NCBI RefSeq assembly: GCF_009363755.1
Contig: NZ_CP045417.1
Span: 1,240,001-1,304,000 of the forward strand
DNA: 64,000 nt
Direction: 5' to 3'
Source: Halomonas sp. THAF5a
GTDB taxonomy: Bacteria; Pseudomonadota; Gammaproteobacteria; Pseudomonadales; Halomonadaceae
Shown here piece by piece: positions 27,526 through 36,595 of this stretch; position 1 is the first letter of the stretch, and each line of letters begins with the position of its first letter. The notes below the pieces were generated by a model, which saw only the letters and a program-made list of their open reading frames with translations, searched no databases and had not been told where the DNA came from. A program made the position numbers and the translations under genes.

Positions 27526-30036
27526 ATGGCGTTAAATCCCAATTCCAATCTGCCTTTGAAAGACGTCAAGGTCATCGACTTTGGACAGTTTATTGCCGGT
27601 CCGGCGGTGGCCATGATCTTGGCGGATCTGGGCGCCACCGTCGTCCATGTCGATCCTCCAGGCGGGCCTATCTGGAAATCTCCCGCCAACGCGACCCTCA
27701 ATCGTAATAAACTGAGCGTATCTATCGACCTCAAACAGGAGGAGGGGCTGGAGCAGGCACTGGCGTTGATCGAAGAAGCCGATATCGTCATCGAGAGTTT
27801 CCGTCCCGGTGTGATGGCGCGCCTCGGTATCGACTTCACGGTCTTGCGGCAGGATCGTCCCGAATTGATCACGCTGTCGATTCCTGGCTTCGCCTCCAAC
27901 GACCAGCTGAGGCGTGACTGGCACGCCTTCGAAAGCGTTATCGCGGCCAACTCCGGCGTCTTCACGGATATGGGGCTCAACCGGGTATTGATGGGGGTCA
28001 ATCCGTCATTCTCGCCACTGCCACTGGGTTCTGCCTACGGCACCATGTTGGCAGCATCTTCGGTCGTGCTGGCGTTGCAGGGGCGTGAGCGCACGGGGCT
28101 GGGTGATGAAATCGAAGTCCCCCTGGTCTGTGCGTTGATGGAAGGGCTGACGTATAACTCGATCAAGATCGATGACCTGCCGGAGCGCTACAAGACCCAG
28201 CGTGAGAAGGAGATCGAGCGGCGGCGTATCGAAGGCCTGCCCATGAACCTCAGCTACGATGAACTCCAGGAACTGCTGGATCCCTTTTATCGTAGCTACA
28301 AGTGCAAGGATGGCCGCATGTTCTATGTGGTCTGTCCGAGCCACAATCAGCACGCCAAGCGTTGCCTGAAGGTGCTGGGCATCTACGATGAACTGGTCGC
28401 CGAGGGCATGAACGAGGAACCGGATACCTATCGGCCGACCAGCGAGTGGGCCTCCGACATGTCGCTGGGCGTCTATCCCCTGCCCAAGCACTGGGCCGAT
28501 CACATCGCCGCCCGCATGAAAGAGGTCTTCATGACACGTACCTCCAAGGAGTGGGAGAAGATCTTCGGTCGCGGCAAGTTCCCCGGTGCCCCCCAGCGCT
28601 GGCTGCAGGAATGGATTCACGATGACCATGCCGAGACGGCCGGGTTGATGGTCGAAGTGGACGACCCGGAGTTTGGCGTCATGACACAACCCGGCCCGAT
28701 GGTATGGCTGCAGAGTAGCGGCACGGAGATGCTGTCGCCTACGCCTCGTCGTTGGGTCGGCTTTCAGGATGCGCTGAACGCACTACTCAGCATCGAGACC
28801 AAGCTGCCGAGGGTGCGGGCCAAGAATGCCCGTGATGGCTGGCTGGAAGGGGTGCGTGTTCTCGACCTGTGCAACGTGATTGCTGGGCCGCACTCCGTGG
28901 CTTACCTGGCACGATTCGGGGCAGAAGTCATCAAGATCGATCCGGCCAAACCCTTCTATGACTGCTGGAATACCGTCATCTTCGGTATGTCGCACATGCG
29001 TTCCAAGCGATCCGTGCTGACCGATATCACCCAGCCGCGAGGGCGGGAGATTCTTGAGGAACTCATCCGTCAGAGTGATGTGGTGGTATGGAACGCCACC
29101 GACAAGCAGGTGGCACGCATGGGGCTGACCGAAGAGGGCATGAAGCGCCTCAATCCTCAGGCCATCTTCTGTCAGCTGGACTGTTTCAGCGGTGTACTGC
29201 CGGGGCCACGGACCAATTACCTCGGTTACGACGATCTGGTGCAGGCAACAACCGGCATCATGCTGCGCTTCGGTGGCAGCATGGACACGCCGGAAGAACA
29301 TGCCCACGTCGGCACCATCGATGTCATGTGTGGCTTCGGGGCCTCGCTCGGTATTGCAACGGCACTGTATCAAAAGCTCAAGACAGGCAAGGTCGATCGC
29401 GTGAAGACCTCGCTGTCTGCCCTGAGCGGTCTGGCACAGCTGCCGTTCTGCTACGATTATGAGCGCCGCGGGCTGTTCGATGAACCGGCGGGTCGTGAGG
29501 TCAATGGTTACGATGACCTGTCGCGTTTCTACTCTGCTTCTGACGGCATCCTGCTGATCAGTGCCTATGAGTATGACCTGCCCAAATTCTCGCAGGTCGA
29601 GGGCCTGGAAGGCCTTGAGGAGGTGCCTCATGGCGAACGCGCCGCCTTTCTGGCGCCACGCTTCCTGACCATGCGCGCCCTCGACTGGGTAGAGCGCTTG
29701 CAGGCGGCCGACATCGCTGCCGCCGTCTGTGAAAACCTCGAGACGCTCCGCTCCTACAATGCGCATCCGGCAGACGACAGTACGGGGATTGACCGGGGAA
29801 GCTATTCCTTCTCTGTCTATGAGGATCACCCCAGCGGGCATGTGATCACCCAGCTTGACCCCTATGCAATCCGACCCAAGCGGGGCAGGATCTACCCGCT
29901 GGCGCCTTCCGAAAAGTATGGAGCCTCTACCCGGAGCGTGCTCGAGGAGCTAGGACACTCGACCGAAGAGATCGATCGCTTGATCGAGGAGGGTGTCGTG
30001 TCTGAGAGCTGGAGCCGTGAGTACCTGCCGACCTGA
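27526..30036 (+). CDS. dddD: DMSP CoA-transferase/lyase DddD (fused double CaiB protein)
   Basis: An 836-residue protein of two tandem class III CoA-transferase domains, the layout and length of DddD. Domain 1 (VKVIDFGQFIAGPAVAMILA) has FES where the catalytic Asp should be; domain 2 (VLDLCNVIAGPHSVAYLA) keeps it at about Asp569 in YLGYDDLVQATTG. One active domain is the known DddD pattern. DddD forms a CoA adduct of DMSP and releases dimethyl sulfide and 3-hydroxypropionyl-CoA. The ATG at 27526 has AAGGA eight bases upstream; an upstream GTG does not. Strongest marker for the cluster. Confidence 0.92.
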   Translation: MALNPNSNLPLKDVKVIDFGQFIAGPAVAMILADLGATVVHVDPPGGPIWKSPANATLNRNKLSVSIDLKQEEGLEQALALIEEADIVIESFRPGVMARLGIDFTVLRQDRPELITLSIPGFASNDQLRRDWHAFESVIAANSGVFTDMGLNRVLMGVNPSFSPLPLGSAYGTMLAASSVVLALQGRERTGLGDEIEVPLVCALMEGLTYNSIKIDDLPERYKTQREKEIERRRIEGLPMNLSYDELQELLDPFYRSYKCKDGRMFYVVCPSHNQHAKRCLKVLGIYDELVAEGMNEEPDTYRPTSEWASDMSLGVYPLPKHWADHIAARMKEVFMTRTSKEWEKIFGRGKFPGAPQRWLQEWIHDDHAETAGLMVEVDDPEFGVMTQPGPMVWLQSSGTEMLSPTPRRWVGFQDALNALLSIETKLPRVRAKNARDGWLEGVRVLDLCNVIAGPHSVAYLARFGAEVIKIDPAKPFYDCWNTVIFGMSHMRSKRSVLTDITQPRGREILEELIRQSDVVVWNATDKQVARMGLTEEGMKRLNPQAIFCQLDCFSGVLPGPRTNYLGYDDLVQATTGIMLRFGGSMDTPEEHAHVGTIDVMCGFGASLGIATALYQKLKTGKVDRVKTSLSALSGLAQLPFCYDYERRGLFDEPAGREVNGYDDLSRFYSASDGILLISAYEYDLPKFSQVEGLEGLEEVPHGERAAFLAPRFLTMRALDWVERLQAADIAAAVCENLETLRSYNAHPADDSTGIDRGSYSFSVYEDHPSGHVITQLDPYAIRPKRGRIYPLAPSEKYGASTRSVLEELGHSTEEIDRLIEEGVVSESWSREYLPT

Positions 30037-30066
30037 CGGTTACGAGGTCTTTCTTCTGGATGATCG

Positions 30067-30099
30067 GTGCCGCACCTGAAGGCTTTTAGGGTGTGGCAC
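30067..30099. other. hairpin after dddD
   Basis: GTGCC...GGCAC arms (30067-30071 with 30095-30099), extended inward by further pairs, form a hairpin in the 172-base gap between dddD and the tautomerase gene. There is no clear T run, so partial read-through into the last gene is plausible. Confidence 0.4.
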
Positions 30100-30208
30100 T
30101 GGCTCACTATTTCTTGCGTCGAGGCTCACACAGTGCTCGGCATACGGAACCCGTATTTTTCATTTTCATACATGGCAGCCAGACTCCTGGCTGCAACTGG
30201 AGGGCATG

Positions 30209-30577
30209 ATGCCATTTGTCACTATCAATGTGCTTAAGGGGAAATCCAGAGATTACATCAAGGCAATTTCCGATGAGGTCAATGCGGCGGTGATCGATAC
30301 CATGGGGTTTCCCGAGGATGATCGATATCAAGTGGTTAATGAGTGTGATCCTGAATGCCTTCAGCTTCAGAAGCGCGATACAGATCGTGTGATGATGCAT
30401 CTGGTGATGCGAGGCGGCCAGCCCGATCATGCCAAGAAGGCGTTCTATGCCAGAGTGGTCAAATCGCTGGCTCGCAATCCCGGCATCGATCCCGGAAACG
30501 TGATGATTACCATCACCGAGAACCGGGATATCGATTGGTCGTTCCAGGATGGGGTGGCGCAGTTCTGTCCGGAGTGA
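30209..30577 (+). CDS. tautomerase-superfamily protein, malonate semialdehyde decarboxylase-like
   Basis: A 122-residue single-domain protein of the 4-oxalocrotonate tautomerase superfamily. Two ATGs stand in tandem; the second (30209) is better placed behind GGAGG and gives Met-Pro, so Met removal would leave the catalytic Pro1. With Pro1 numbering, Asp37 in EDDRYQVVNE and the C-terminal ITENRDIDWSF match malonate semialdehyde decarboxylase (MSAD). The MSAD Arg73 has a likely match at Arg67, but Arg75 is replaced by Gly69, so decarboxylase activity is uncertain. MSAD turns malonate semialdehyde, the DddA product, into acetaldehyde and CO2. A plain tautomerase is the alternative. Confidence 0.8.
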   Translation: MPFVTINVLKGKSRDYIKAISDEVNAAVIDTMGFPEDDRYQVVNECDPECLQLQKRDTDRVMMHLVMRGGQPDHAKKAFYARVVKSLARNPGIDPGNVMITITENRDIDWSFQDGVAQFCPE

Positions 30578-30598
30578 GGAGACTGGATTTGCGCATCG

Positions 30599-30621
30599 GG
30601 CCCGCTTAATGCGGGCCTTTT
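30599..30621 (+). terminator. terminator of the DMSP cluster
   Basis: GGCCCGC pairs with GCGGGCC around TTAAT, followed by TTTT. It lies 22 bases after the tautomerase stop codon. Confidence 0.8.
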
Positions 30622-30714
30622 GCTTTCTTGGCAGCCGAGTGCTCAGGATGAGGTGTGAGAAGAAATGCTCTTTGGGGCACATCAGTGGTAGGTGGTATAG
30701 GCCAGCACAATGAA

Positions 30715-30738
30715 CTATCCGCCCATAAGGGCGGATAG
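30715..30738 (-). terminator. terminator of the minus-strand BCCT operon
   Basis: A perfect 10-base-pair stem, CTATCCGCCC with GGGCGGATAG around ATAA, lies 9 bases beyond the BCCT stop codon. The minus-strand tail is TTCATTG, a weak T run. Confidence 0.6.
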
Positions 30739-30746
30739 GTAAGCCA

Positions 30747-32372
30747 TCATGTCTGTTCCGACTCTGCCAAGCGCCGCCGCTGCTGCCAGCGGGCATGGGC
30801 CTCTTCGGAGTAGGTGCGCGACGGCGTTCGCTCCATGCCGGCCCCCGCCGTGCCCAGGCTCACCAGGCGCAGCAGAGAGGCCGTCGCCAGGATGACGATC
30901 AGCAGCGCCGGAAAGCCCCCCAGGTTCGATAGCATCTTGATGCCCTCCACCCCGACGAAACTGGTCATGATCCAGGCCACGGTGCCGATCGTGATGCCCC
31001 ACAGCACCTTGAGCGGGAGTCGACGCGCGGCATCATCATCGTCGCCGTCGCCGGCCAGCGCCGCCTGACTGCCGTTGCTGCAGAGCTGACTGATCGCTTC
31101 GGTGTTGGAGTCGGCGGCCGTCACGTAGGACAGGAAGGCAATCGCCAGGAAGGCTGCGGCGCTGAGGCCGCCCAGGGGGAGTTCGTCGAGGAGTGCGTAG
31201 ACCATGGCGCCCGGGCCATTTTCCTGGAGTAGCGCTTGCATGGTCCCGCCCGCGGCCAGGTCCAGGTGCAACATGCTGCCGCTGGTGACCGAGACATAGG
31301 CAATGGCGAACAGTGCGGGGGCCACCAGGTTGATCAGCATGAACTGGCGTACCGTATAGCCTCGCGAGATTCGGCCGAGGAAGAGCGCCGTGATCGGGGC
31401 CCACGCCATCCAGTTGGCCCAGTAGAAGACGCTCCAGCTCTTCGGCCAGGGATCGTCGGCCAGGGCGCCGGTGAACAGGCTCTTTTCCAGGAACTGTCCG
31501 ACATAGGCACCGCTGGCCTCCACGCCGTAGCCAAGGATGTCACGCGTCGGGCCAAACAGGAAGATGAAGGCCATGAAGACAAAGAAGGCGCGCGTATTGA
31601 GGGCCGAGAGTGCGGCGATGCCGCGCTGCAGGCCGCTGGCGGCCGAGGCGGTGAACATCGCCACGATCGCCAGGGTCACGATGCCCAGCGCCAGCGGCCC
31701 GGTGCCGGTGCCGAGGAAACGGTCGACGCCGCCGGCCAGGGTCATGACGCCGGTGCCCAGCGACGAAGCCATGCCGCAGACCAGCGCAAACAGGGCTAGG
31801 GCATCCAGCAACCGTCCCGGGCGGCCGATGAGGCGGTCACCCAGGATGGGTGTGAACAACGAACCCAGCGAGAAGGGCTTGCCCATGTTGTAGTGGGCGA
31901 TGGCGAACATCACGGCGGGCACGGTGTAGATGGCATAGGGAGTGAAGGACCAGTGCAGGAACATGGTCGACAGGGAGAAGCGTGCCGCATCCAGGCTGTT
32001 GGCCGCGATATCGAGTGACGCCGGGGGGGAATGCAGATGATAGAGCGGCTCGGCGGTCGACCAGAACATGATGCCCACCGCCACGGTGGTGCACAGGGTG
32101 ATCGAAAACCAGCGCCATGCCGAGAGCATCGGTCGGGCGTTTTCACCGCCGATGCGGGTGCGGCCCAAGGGTGACAGGAAGACGATCAGGCAGGTCAGGA
32201 CCATGGCCAGTGAGGTCAGGGAAAACAGCCAGCCGACATTCTCGAGAATGGCGGTATTGAGCCCTCCCGTCACGTCGAGGAAGCTTTCCAGATCGATCAT
32301 GCTGGCGCCCACCGCCAGCATCAGCAGGATAAAGGGGGGCCAGAAGACCAGTGGTCGCATCTGATGGAACAT
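30747..32372 (-). CDS. BCCT-family carrier (second)
   Basis: A 541-residue BCCT transporter. SWSVFYWANWMAWAPITALFL and GRISRGYTVRQF form the family signature, and FWSTAEPLYHLHSPP resembles Na+- or H+-coupled members. It differs clearly from the DddT-like carrier at 25889. It is the last gene of the ALDH/iron-ADH/enolase operon and presumably imports its substrate, likely a quaternary amine or a sulfonium or carboxylate osmolyte. AAGGAG lies five bases before the ATG at 32372; a longer frame extends to 32459. Confidence 0.88.
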   Translation of the reverse strand: MFHQMRPLVFWPPFILLMLAVGASMIDLESFLDVTGGLNTAILENVGWLFSLTSLAMVLTCLIVFLSPLGRTRIGGENARPMLSAWRWFSITLCTTVAVGIMFWSTAEPLYHLHSPPASLDIAANSLDAARFSLSTMFLHWSFTPYAIYTVPAVMFAIAHYNMGKPFSLGSLFTPILGDRLIGRPGRLLDALALFALVCGMASSLGTGVMTLAGGVDRFLGTGTGPLALGIVTLAIVAMFTASAASGLQRGIAALSALNTRAFFVFMAFIFLFGPTRDILGYGVEASGAYVGQFLEKSLFTGALADDPWPKSWSVFYWANWMAWAPITALFLGRISRGYTVRQFMLINLVAPALFAIAYVSVTSGSMLHLDLAAGGTMQALLQENGPGAMVYALLDELPLGGLSAAAFLAIAFLSYVTAADSNTEAISQLCSNGSQAALAGDGDDDDAARRLPLKVLWGITIGTVAWIMTSFVGVEGIKMLSNLGGFPALLIVILATASLLRLVSLGTAGAGMERTPSRTYSEEAHARWQQRRRLAESEQT

Positions 32373-32427
32373 AGCGACTCCTTTTTTGTAGGTGGACGTG
32401 GTGGCGGGGCAAGAGGCCCCTAGCAGG

Positions 32428-32443
32428 CTGCCCTCCAGGGCAG
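32428..32443. other. hairpin upstream of the second BCCT gene
   Basis: CTGCCCT-CC-AGGGCAG is a perfect inverted repeat in the 158-base gap between the enolase-superfamily gene and the BCCT gene. CTCCAGGGCAGTCGC here and CTGGAGGGCAGTCGC at about 32466 are near copies. It may modulate expression of the carrier relative to the enzymes. Confidence 0.35.
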
Positions 32444-32530
32444 TCGCCGCGTGGGCCAATGCTGCACTGGAGGGCAGTCGCTTCCGTCGGAAAACACAGG
32501 CAAAGGGGCCGTGCCGACTACTTTGATGGG

Positions 32531-33721
32531 TTATTGATAGGTGGCCTGGTCGGCACGTGTGGCGGCCAGGCGCTCCTCATCCAGCTCAAGGCCGAGACCC
32601 GGCGCCTCCGACAGGGTCAGCCAGCCCTCGCCATCCGCCAGAAGGGGCTTAGACAGCGGGAAGTCACGCTTCTCGGGCGTCCATTCGGGCGGGTCGAGCG
32701 GGTACTCCAGGTAGGGCGCGCCCTCGCTCCCGACGGCACCGGCGGTCAGGTGCAGGTTGGCGATCACCCCGATGCCATTGCCCCAGGTATGCGGCGTGAA
32801 GAGCTTGCCGGCGTCGACGATCTCGCGGGCCAGACGTGCCAGTCCCAGCATGCCTACCGAACAGACGGCGTCGGGCTGATAGACGTCCAGGCAGCCCTGG
32901 CGCAGCATTTCCTGGAACTCGTAGGGCTCTCGCGTCATCTCGCCGCCGGCGATCCTCAGGGATGTCGCCTCGGCGAGCCTTGCCATGCCGGCATAGTCGC
33001 CCCGATACAGCGGCTCCTCCATCCAGTAGACCCGCTGGCGCTCCAGCTCGCGAGCCACCTCCAGCGCCTGGTCGAACTGCCAGGGCGTCTTGACGTCCCA
33101 GGGCATCCGCCAGCCCTGGTTGCAGTCCACCATCAGTTCCAGGTCGTCGCCGACGGCGCGGCGCACGGCGCCGAGCACGGCCAGGTCATCCTCCAGGCGA
33201 GGGCGACCGAAGCGCAGCTTCAAGGCCGGGATGCCGGCCTCACGGACTTGCTCGGCCAGGGCCACTACTTCCTCTAGGGGGCGATGGGTGCCACTGGAGG
33301 CATAGGCGCGCAGGCGGTTCGAGACGCCGCCCATCAGGCGCCAGACCGGGGTCTCGAGGATCTTGCCGGCGAGATCCCACAGGGCGACCTCGAGCGGCCA
33401 GCAGCGCCCGGCATGAAAGCCGATGTTGTCGATCACGCCGGCATGGCGCTCCAGATCCAGTGGATCCTCGCCGATGAACAGGTGACGAAAGTCATCGAAG
33501 CCGTACATGACATCGCCAGATCCGATCCCTTCGCGTCCTTCGCTGTCGATCACCCGAACCAGGGTCGCCGGGAAGCGGCGGCGCGGCTGGCTGTCCCAAG
33601 CGGCAGGGAAGGGCGGGTCGAGCTCGAACTGGTGGTGGCTGATCTCGATACGGGCGATGCGGCTCGACTGGCCCGGGGCCGTGAAGAGGGGGACACGGGC
33701 GTCGTTCAATGCGGCTGTCAT
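32531..33721 (-). CDS. enolase-superfamily enzyme, mandelate racemase/muconate cycloisomerase type
   Basis: A 396-residue MR/MLE-type protein. The barrel shows LKLRFG (a KxR base motif), metal ligands in [14 protein letters not shown] and AGGEM, an Asp in YQPDAV and the catalytic His in [10 protein letters not shown] KxR plus His-Asp arrangement fits mandelate-racemase-like acid dehydratases or epimerases. The substrate is not assignable. Its ATG overlaps the TGA of the iron-ADH gene (ATGA, 33718-33721), so the two are translationally coupled. The BCCT neighbour suggests a betaine-type or hydroxy-acid substrate. Confidence 0.85.
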   Translation of the reverse strand: MTAALNDARVPLFTAPGQSSRIARIEISHHQFELDPPFPAAWDSQPRRRFPATLVRVIDSEGREGIGSGDVMYGFDDFRHLFIGEDPLDLERHAGVIDNIGFHAGRCWPLEVALWDLAGKILETPVWRLMGGVSNRLRAYASSGTHRPLEEVVALAEQVREAGIPALKLRFGRPRLEDDLAVLGAVRRAVGDDLELMVDCNQGWRMPWDVKTPWQFDQALEVARELERQRVYWMEEPLYRGDYAGMARLAEATSLRIAGGEMTREPYEFQEMLRQGCLDVYQPDAVCSVGMLGLARLAREIVDAGKLFTPHTWGNGIGVIANLHLTAGAVGSEGAPYLEYPLDPPEWTPEKRDFPLSKPLLADGEGWLTLSEAPGLGLELDEERLAATRADQATYQ

Positions 33722-34920
33722 GCGACGGCCCCCTCTGTCGTCGTCCGGGTGTCCAGCAGGCGCTGCCGGCGGCGCTGAAAGGTAGCCACGGTGAGCTCGG
33801 CCAGCGGCTGCCAGTCATCCTCCTCGGGGATGCGCGCGGCATTGTTGGCCATGGGAGCGTTTTCCTCGGCCTGCATCACCTCGGCCAGCGTCGCGGCGTC
33901 CATCTCCAGGTCCAAGAAGGGAACGAGGGCCTGGTCGAAGGCGCTGGCATCGGCCAGCTCGGTGAACAGCCCGGGCAGGGCATCCGCGCTGCTGCCCGGC
34001 ATCAAGGCATGGGCGCTCGGGTCGAAGATGGCCTCATGGCCCTCGATCGACCAGGCAAGCGAGGCCTCGACGGCGAGCGCCACGGCCACGCCATGAGGCA
34101 GGTGGTAGAGGCTGCCGAGGGCATGGCCGATGTTGTGCGCGATCCCGGTACCGCCATTGTCGATGGCCATGCCGGCGAGGCAGGCGGCTTCCTGCATCTG
34201 CTGGCGAGCCTCGAGGTTTGCGGGGGCATGCACCGCCTCTGACAGGGAGGCCCCGATCAGGCGAATCGCGGCCAGCGCCTGACTCTCGATCAGGTGATTG
34301 CGGTTGCGGCCGGTGGTGGCTTCCAGGGCATGCACGAAGGCATCCAGCCCCGTGGCCGCGGTCAAGGCAGCCGGAAGCGAGCGCGTGAGTTCGGGGTCGA
34401 GCAGCACGGCCTCGGGGAGTAGCTCGTCGCCCCAGGCCCAGAGCTTGCGCCCGGTGCCGTCGGCCAGGATGGAGGTCCGAGTGACCTCGCTGCCGGTGCC
34501 CGATGTGGTCGGGATCATCACCGCTGGCGCCTTGCCGACCCAGGGGCTGCGGCCCAGCAGATAGGTCTCCATCTTTCCGGGGCTGGCGGCCAGCGCTGCC
34601 ACCAGCTTGGCGATGTCCAGGGCGGTACCGCCGCCGATGCCGAGTACCAGGGGGGCATCGAGCTCGCGCACCATCTGCGCCGCCTGGTCGACGGTGGCCA
34701 CGCTGGGCTCTCCGGCGGGGGCGATGAAGCGGATGACCTCGGCATCCTGCTCGAGCTCGGCCAGGTAGGGGGCCAGCATGCCGCTGGCCTCGAGTCCGGC
34801 ATCGGTGATCAGCAGATAGCGCTCGGCACCCTGTTGCCGACGCAGTTCCGGCAGTCGTGCCATACAACCCGGACCCGCGATGACGTGGGCCTGGCGACCG
34901 TTCTCGTAATCTTGCTGCAT
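33718..34920 (-). CDS. iron-containing alcohol dehydrogenase
   Basis: A 400-residue group III alcohol dehydrogenase. NAD binding is indicated by [14 protein letters not shown] and [11 protein letters not shown]; the metal ligands lie in [10 protein letters not shown] (Asp, His), [16 protein letters not shown] (His) and further. Members oxidise or reduce small alcohols, hydroxy acids and maleylacetate. It likely makes an aldehyde or ketone for the ALDH encoded just upstream. GAGGAG is six bases before the ATG at 34920, only 10 bases after the ALDH gene. Confidence 0.88.
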   Translation of the reverse strand: MQQDYENGRQAHVIAGPGCMARLPELRRQQGAERYLLITDAGLEASGMLAPYLAELEQDAEVIRFIAPAGEPSVATVDQAAQMVRELDAPLVLGIGGGTALDIAKLVAALAASPGKMETYLLGRSPWVGKAPAVMIPTTSGTGSEVTRTSILADGTGRKLWAWGDELLPEAVLLDPELTRSLPAALTAATGLDAFVHALEATTGRNRNHLIESQALAAIRLIGASLSEAVHAPANLEARQQMQEAACLAGMAIDNGGTGIAHNIGHALGSLYHLPHGVAVALAVEASLAWSIEGHEAIFDPSAHALMPGSSADALPGLFTELADASAFDQALVPFLDLEMDAATLAEVMQAEENAPMANNAARIPEEDDWQPLAELTVATFQRRRQRLLDTRTTTEGAVA

Positions 34921-34930
34921 GCGGGGCTCC

Positions 34931-36424
34931 TCAGATCTCGATCCAGGTGGTCTTGAGCTCGGTGTACTTGTCGAAGGCATGCAGGGACTTGTCGCGACCC
35001 TGTCCCGACTGCTTGAAGCCCCCGAAGGGCGCATTGATGGAGGTGTGGTCGTAGCAGTTGACCCAGACGGTGCCGGCCCTCAGTGACCGGGCGGCACGAT
35101 GACCATTGCTCAGGTTGTCGGTCCAGATGGCAGCACCGAGGCCGTAGTCGGTGTCATTGGCGATGGCGATAGCCTCGTCCAGCTCATCGACGGTGAGTAC
35201 CACCAGCACCGGGCCGAAGATCTCCTCGCGGGCGATGCGCATGTCGTTACTGACCTCGTCAAGCACCGCCGGCGTGAGGTAGTAGCCGCCGCTATCACGG
35301 CGCACCCTTTCGCCACCGAAGCGCAGCTTGGCACCCTCGCGCTGGCCTTCGGCCAGGTAGTGCTGGACCTTCTCCAGCTGGGGCTCCTCGATCATGGCGC
35401 CGATCTGGTTGTCGGGGTCGAGGGGGTCGCCTGGCTCAAGCTTCCTGGCCCAGCTTTCCAGTCGCTCCAGCAGGGCGTCCTTGATCTGGCGATCGACGAT
35501 CAGCCGGGTACCGGCATGGCAGGTCTGACCCTGGTTGTACCAGACGCCATAGGCCACATACATGGCGATCTTGTCCAGGTCCTCGACGTCTCGGGTGACG
35601 ATGTGCGGGCTCTTGCCGCCACACTCGAGGCCGATCCGCTTCATGTTGGATTCCGCCGAATACGCCAGGAAGCGCTTGCCGATCTCGGTGGACCCGGTGA
35701 AGCCCACCGCATCGATGTCCATGTGTCGCCCCAGGGCTTCACCGGCCTCATGGCCCAGGCCGGTGATCACCTGAAAGGCGCCGGCGGGAATGCCCGCCTC
35801 ACTGGCCAGCGCGGCGACCCGCAGGGTGGCGAGGTTGGATTGTTCGGCGGGCTTGAGGATCAGCGAGTTGCCGGCGCCCAGGGCGGGACCGATCTTCCAG
35901 CCGGCGATGATCAGCGGGTAGTTCCAGGGCACCACGGCGGCGACCACGCCCACCGGCTCACGATCGATCATGCAGACGCTGGAAGGCCCGTTGGGGGCGG
36001 TCTCGCCGTAGAGCTTGTCGAGGGCTTCGGCATAGTAGCGCAGGCCACCGACCAGCCCCGGCACATCGACGCTGGTGGTCTGGGAGATCGGCTTGCCCGT
36101 TTCCAGGGTCTCGAGCAGGGCGATCTCGTCCGCGTGGCGCTCGATCAACTGCGCCCAGGCGAGCATCCTGGCCTTGCGCTCGGCCGGCGGCAGGTCACGC
36201 CAGGTACCGGCGTTGAACGTCTTGCGGGCGTTGGCGACGGCGCGGTCGACGTCCTGGGCCTGGCAGGCGGCTACGCGGGTGAGAGGCTCGCCGGTGGCCG
36301 GGTTCTCGGCCGTGAAGGTGGCACCATCGGCGGCATCGCAGAACTCACCGCCCAGATAGGCCTGGTGGGGCAGGGGCAGGGTGCGGGCGAGGTGTTGCCA
36401 ATCGGTCAAGGAGCGCTCGCTCAT
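34931..36424 (-). CDS. aldehyde dehydrogenase, PuuC/betaine-aldehyde type
   Basis: A 497-residue NAD(P)+-dependent aldehyde dehydrogenase. The active-site glutamate lies in LECGGKSP and the catalytic cysteine in NQGQTCHAGTRL; VVPWNYPLIIAGWKIGPAL is the cofactor region. It resembles PuuC/DhaS enzymes, which oxidise omega-amino or short aldehydes. First gene of a four-gene minus-strand operon (ALDH, iron-ADH, enolase-type enzyme, BCCT carrier), divergent from the LysR at 36596. The start at 36424 follows AGGGAG. Confidence 0.88.
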   Translation of the reverse strand: MSERSLTDWQHLARTLPLPHQAYLGGEFCDAADGATFTAENPATGEPLTRVAACQAQDVDRAVANARKTFNAGTWRDLPPAERKARMLAWAQLIERHADEIALLETLETGKPISQTTSVDVPGLVGGLRYYAEALDKLYGETAPNGPSSVCMIDREPVGVVAAVVPWNYPLIIAGWKIGPALGAGNSLILKPAEQSNLATLRVAALASEAGIPAGAFQVITGLGHEAGEALGRHMDIDAVGFTGSTEIGKRFLAYSAESNMKRIGLECGGKSPHIVTRDVEDLDKIAMYVAYGVWYNQGQTCHAGTRLIVDRQIKDALLERLESWARKLEPGDPLDPDNQIGAMIEEPQLEKVQHYLAEGQREGAKLRFGGERVRRDSGGYYLTPAVLDEVSNDMRIAREEIFGPVLVVLTVDELDEAIAIANDTDYGLGAAIWTDNLSNGHRAARSLRAGTVWVNCYDHTSINAPFGGFKQSGQGRDKSLHAFDKYTELKTTWIEI

Positions 36425-36528
36425 CGTGTCGTTCTCCCTAGGGTATGGACAGCCGCCGCATCCTAGGGGGGCTGCGGTAGCGAAACAAACGACCATTATG
36501 CAGAGATGGTATTCATAAAAGTCATCCA

Positions 36529-36541
36529 GGATGCGGTATCC
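36529..36541. promoter_or_regulatory. possible regulator dyad
   Basis: GGAT-GCGGT-ATCC lies in the 171-base divergent promoter between the ALDH and LysR genes, 55 bases before the LysR start. Plausible LysR site, weak support. Confidence 0.3.
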
Positions 36542-36595
36542 TCCCGAAAATCACGTTATATTTTCATTTGGCACGAGTTTTTTGAGGGGGGAGAC

